DNA of 55,197 nucleotides, taken from an uncultured Muribaculaceae bacterium (GTDB lineage: Bacteria > Bacteroidota > Bacteroidia > Bacteroidales > Muribaculaceae). The notes beneath the pieces are model-generated. The model ran no database searches and was not told the DNA's origin. It worked only from the letters and a program-made list of their open reading frames with translations. Every line of letters starts with the position of its first letter. The stretch's first letter is position 1. Below, in pieces: positions 52,692-55,197 of the stretch. The DNA is taken from contig CANDNO010000011.1 of the NCBI GenBank assembly GCA_947386115.1, forward strand, positions 1 through 55,197. The letters run 5' to 3'. A program made the translations under genes and the position numbers.

Positions 52692-53413
52692 TTCTTAAGG
52701 CGCGAAAGCTCGCGGCGACAGTGATTTATGCGTGCGAATGCGGTAATATTGGCAAACACGGCGATAATGGCCATTCCGCCTATCAGGATATACAGGGCAT
52801 TGAATGTCTCCATGTCGACCGTCTTGCCCACGATGCCTGTAGCCAGAGCGGCAAGGCTCGTGATGACAACGCGCTCGGGACGCTGCATGAGGCCCACCTT
52901 GCACTCGATGCCCAAGCCCTCGGCACGGGCGCGCACATAGCTCACCATGATCGAACCCACAAGAGCGATGAACGTGATCAACGCACCGATCTCGCCGAGA
53001 GCGTCGGTCTGCAGCTCGAGGAAGTAAAACGTGAGTCCTCCAAGGGTCACGAGCTCGCTGTAACGGTCGAGCACCGAGTCATACATGGCACCGAAGGTCG
53101 ACTGCATCTTGCCCAGGCGAGCCACCTGGCCGTCGAGCATGTCGAATACCGAGAACAGGATGAGGATACCGCCGCCCCAGCCTATCCAGCCAAACTGGTA
53201 CTGGTCGTCGATATCGAGCGAGAGTTCACGGCGATGGATCACACCGGCATACACAAACATGGCGGCAGCCAGCAGGTTGCCTAAGAATCCGATCGTGGTG
53301 ACCATATTGGGGGTCACGCCCATTTTTATCAAGAACCTGACAAAGGGATTGATCACAACATAGATACCCTGTTGCAACCCGTCACGTTTTTTCTTGAATA
53401 CACTGTTTCCCAT
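52688..53413 (-). CDS. CDP-alcohol phosphatidyltransferase, phosphatidylinositol(-phosphate) synthase-like
   Basis: 241 residues, six membrane helices. The family motif D-G-x2-A-R-x8-G-x3-D-x3-D is complete in MLDGQVARLGKMQSTFGAMY, DSVLDRYSE, starting near Asp94. The enzyme joins CDP-diacylglycerol with an alcohol; the next gene's identity and the known Bacteroides cluster point to inositol phosphate as acceptor. The product would feed the PAP2-type enzyme. It is 18 bases after the GtrA gene. The alcohol cannot be proven from sequence. Confidence 0.88.
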   Translation of the reverse strand: MGNSVFKKKRDGLQQGIYVVINPFVRFLIKMGVTPNMVTTIGFLGNLLAAAMFVYAGVIHRRELSLDIDDQYQFGWIGWGGGILILFSVFDMLDGQVARLGKMQSTFGAMYDSVLDRYSELVTLGGLTFYFLELQTDALGEIGALITFIALVGSIMVSYVRARAEGLGIECKVGLMQRPERVVITSLAALATGIVGKTVDMETFNALYILIGGMAIIAVFANITAFARINHCRRELSRLKK

Positions 53414-53431
53414 TTCTATAGATAGTATGTA

Positions 53432-53971
53432 TTATTTTTCGGTTGATTTATTTCCTTTGAAAACCCACAGCAGACCGTCGACAAATTTCACGGCATAGGG
53501 GTCGAACTTTTCCCTGCGACGGTACACGAAGTGTTTCTGCATCAAGAAGTTCCACGCAAGCGAAACCACGAGCGAGACAAACAGACGCGCGGCCGCGAAG
53601 CTACCCACATTGGTGAATCCTATCGTCTCGAGTATGTGCCAGCTGTCGAGCACGTTGGCCAGCAGTTTGGTACCCACGGTGTTGAACAGCACGCTGCCCA
53701 GCCATATAAGTAGATACTTGACCGCCACAGCCTTTACAGGACAGTCGCCGGCACGGAATGTGAACTTGTAATTTATACAGCAGTTGACGATACCGCCCAG
53801 GACGGCACCTATAGGCGTGGCAAACCACTCGCTCACACCCATGGCAACCAGTCCGATACTGCTGCCCATGTCGATCCACGAGGCTACCTGTGACGACATC
53901 GACGAGCGTATGAACGTGAAAATGCCACCTCCATACATCACCTTGTCAGCTATCTTTCCGAATAAACTCAT
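53432..53971 (-). CDS. GtrA-family membrane protein
   Basis: 179 residues. I start it at 53971 (MSLFGKIADKVMYGGG), leaving a 10-base gap; the longer frame overlaps the ATP-grasp gene. Four hydrophobic helices (SSIGLVAMGVSEWFATPIGA, KYLLIWLGSVLFNTVGTKLL, AARLFVSLVVSLAWNFLMQK) and the ending NFLMQKHFVYR are typical of GtrA. Family members are proposed to flip lipid-linked sugars. Here it could move a lipid head-group precursor for the inositol lipids; this is inference. Confidence 0.88.
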   Translation of the reverse strand: MSLFGKIADKVMYGGGIFTFIRSSMSSQVASWIDMGSSIGLVAMGVSEWFATPIGAVLGGIVNCCINYKFTFRAGDCPVKAVAVKYLLIWLGSVLFNTVGTKLLANVLDSWHILETIGFTNVGSFAAARLFVSLVVSLAWNFLMQKHFVYRRREKFDPYAVKFVDGLLWVFKGNKSTEK

Positions 53972-53981
53972 ATCGACACAT

Positions 53982-54872
53982 TCATTTTGAAGAGGTTTCA
54001 CGACCGGGAGCAACGGCCGGCTTGGCCCCGCGGCGCGGCTTCACAAGAGCCATCACCGCCTTGGCTATCGCGGTGGCGGCGGCGGCGCGGCAGGGTGCGA
54101 AACTTGGCCAGTCATTAAAATCAATCAGTGTAATATTGCCCGCCGAGTCGATCACGGCATCACCACCGTAGACCATCACGTTGAGCTCGCGCGCGGCATT
54201 GCTGCACAGCTGCTTGAGCGACGTCTCGATCGACTTGGTATCCTCCGGGTCGGCCGACGCGAAATGGTCGGGATCATAAGGGAAATACCAGTAAAAGAAC
54301 GAGCTGCCAAGCACGCCGTAGAACTTCACGATGTCGCCCTTGACATGCCGCGTGATGACAGCGCGGGAGATTCCGCGCAGGAAATATTCCTGCAGCACCT
54401 CCTGAGCCTCGTCGGGGGTGCGCACATACGACACATCCTCCTTGTGCATAGCGTAGTTGTCGCCACGCTTCACCCAGCACTTGTCGATGCCGCGGCGAAC
54501 AAGCTCGTCCTTGATAACGACATCGGTGCTCGTAATCACGCTCTCGGGGAACGGGATATTGCTGACGATGAGAATGCGCGTTTGGCGCTCGCGGATGCAG
54601 TCGGCGATACCGGCCGGCGCGTTGACCACCGTCACGCCCTGCTGCTGCATCTCCTCGAGCACACGCAGTGACCGCTGCTCGCGACACATATTTATAACTA
54701 CCGGCTCGGTGACAGCCCCTGCATTGAGCTGCTCCTCACTGTAGACATTAACCTCACAGCCACGGCGACGCAGTTGCTCGGCAACAGTGCTCAGTATGCT
54801 TGCATCGTTGCCAATGTGGTTGGGCGAGAACGCCCCGGCGCGCATTATAGCTGCTATCTTTATCTGTGCCAT
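53982..54872 (-). CDS. ATP-grasp superfamily protein in the inositol-lipid operon
   Basis: 296 residues. The N-terminal part (IKIAAIMRAGAFSPNHIGND, VVINMCREQRSLRVLEEMQQ) is a preATP-grasp fold. The ATP-grasp part has CWVKRGDNYAMHKEDV, ITRHVKGDIVKFYGV and the metal/ATP site VYGGDAVIDSAGNITLIDFN, DWPSFAPCR. This fold makes amide or similar bonds with ATP; the substrate is not known. It is the first gene of an operon with GtrA, the CDP-alcohol transferase, the PAP2-type synthase and pdxA, so a role in head-group supply or modification is plausible. Basic C-terminus (KPRRGAKPAVAPGRE). Confidence 0.85.
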   Translation of the reverse strand: MAQIKIAAIMRAGAFSPNHIGNDASILSTVAEQLRRRGCEVNVYSEEQLNAGAVTEPVVINMCREQRSLRVLEEMQQQGVTVVNAPAGIADCIRERQTRILIVSNIPFPESVITSTDVVIKDELVRRGIDKCWVKRGDNYAMHKEDVSYVRTPDEAQEVLQEYFLRGISRAVITRHVKGDIVKFYGVLGSSFFYWYFPYDPDHFASADPEDTKSIETSLKQLCSNAARELNVMVYGGDAVIDSAGNITLIDFNDWPSFAPCRAAAATAIAKAVMALVKPRRGAKPAVAPGRETSSK

Positions 54873-54897
54873 GTCGATTGGTTTATCTTTAAGCCCA

Positions 54898-54905
54898 CAA
54901 AGTTA
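54898..54905 (-). promoter_or_regulatory. -7 box of the inositol-lipid operon
   Basis: TAACTTTG on the minus strand, about 25 bases before the ATG at 54872. The -33 region is replaced by a G-rich tract (54923-54960). Confidence 0.6.
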
Positions 54906-54922
54906 ATAAAAAAATGCATACA

Positions 54923-54960
54923 CCCTCCCCCTCACCCCCCTCAAATTCACCCCACCCCCC
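54923..54960 (-). other. G-rich tract upstream of the inositol-lipid operon
   Basis: On the minus strand G6-T-G4, a nine-base loop, then G6-TGA-G5-A-G3. It can form a G-quadruplex if the nine-base loop is allowed. Confidence 0.5.
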
Positions 54961-55040
54961 TTTTTTCTCCACCAACCCAGGCAATATTGTACCGACAACA
55001 CCCCGCGCGTCGCGCCTCGGACCTCGCGGCTCCCCGGGGT

Positions 55041-55154
55041 CCACGCGGCACGCCGCGTCCCTACAATTGGCTGATCTCGAACCTTGTACCTTGAACCTCG
55101 GACCTAAAAAGGGCCTTGCACCTGCCCTGGGTCCACGCGGCACGCCGCGTCCCT
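55041..55154. repeat. Two further copies of the palindromic intergenic head
   Basis: Copies at 55041-55065 (25 bp, identical to 4114-4138) and 55133-55154 (22 bp). Between them is an ACCTTGTACCTTGAACCT tandem stretch, comparable in position to the ATTCCTAATT tail of the other locus but different in sequence. No gene is seen from 54906 to the window end. Confidence 0.9.
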
Positions 55155-55197
55155 TCTATGTTGTGGTACAATAGGGGATGGTAACTTTAACACCACT

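Noticed and set aside
54906..55197. Short frames of 84-106 codons at the right end
   Set aside because: They cover C-rich tracts and palindromic repeats and have low-complexity Pro/Arg-rich translations.

Overview
The window looks like a chromosome segment of a gut Bacteroidales bacterium, most likely from the Muribaculaceae side of the order. The placement is inference. It rests on SusC/SusD-type glycan uptake genes, many lipoproteins, Bacteroidetes-type promoters (TTTG, about 20 bases, TAnnTTTG), few Shine-Dalgarno sites, an inositol-lipid gene set, and GC-rich core genes interrupted by AT-rich accessory genes. No rRNA, tRNA or CRISPR array was seen.

Positions 1-3000 hold the end of an RHS polymorphic toxin with a JAB/MPN-like metalloprotease tip, a probable exported immunity protein and a stranded RHS scrap. 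Positions 3.1-8.5 kb are housekeeping genes: a RuvX/YqgF nuclease, peptide deformylase, EttA, a small lipoprotein and a two-component system. EttA is preceded by a duplicated palindromic intergenic element that recurs at the right end of the window.

Positions 8.6-15 kb mix accessory and core genes. An orphan YhcG-type PD-(D/E)XK protein has in-frame palindromic DNA repeats. An OmpA-family protein stands divergent to a TPR/HTH membrane regulator (DUF6377 type). An AbiE-type (type IV) toxin-antitoxin pair follows.

Positions 15-47.6 kb form one large polysaccharide utilisation locus, all on the minus strand. It holds three GH92 alpha-mannosidases, a GH38-like protein, GH130, GH2, GH78, an SGNH esterase, two DUF5005 paralogues, DUF5004 and DUF4961 proteins, and two SusC and two SusD proteins in an unusual order. 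The enzyme set fits an alpha-mannose-rich glycan carrying rhamnose, beta-mannose and acyl or phosphate decorations. One GH92 has Gln where the general acid Glu normally sits, a change known from enzymes that cleave mannosyl-phosphate diesters. Several transcription unit starts share a TTAA-N18/19-CGTC motif that could be an ECF sigma promoter. An ECF sigma gene lies just upstream, separated from a tiny anti-sigma-like protein by a 318-bp MITE-like element with perfect 29-bp inverted repeats.

Positions 49-55 kb hold a lipoprotein with a C-terminal beta-sandwich tail. After it comes a compact minus-strand operon: ATP-grasp enzyme, GtrA, CDP-alcohol phosphatidyltransferase, PAP2/inositol-phosphorylceramide synthase-like protein, PdxA. 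This resembles the inositol sphingolipid genes of Bacteroides.

The most unusual non-coding signals are a 21-bp-period array of four small palindromes with compensatory arm changes between two mannan-locus genes, the MITE, and two G-quadruplex-type tracts just upstream of minus-strand promoters.
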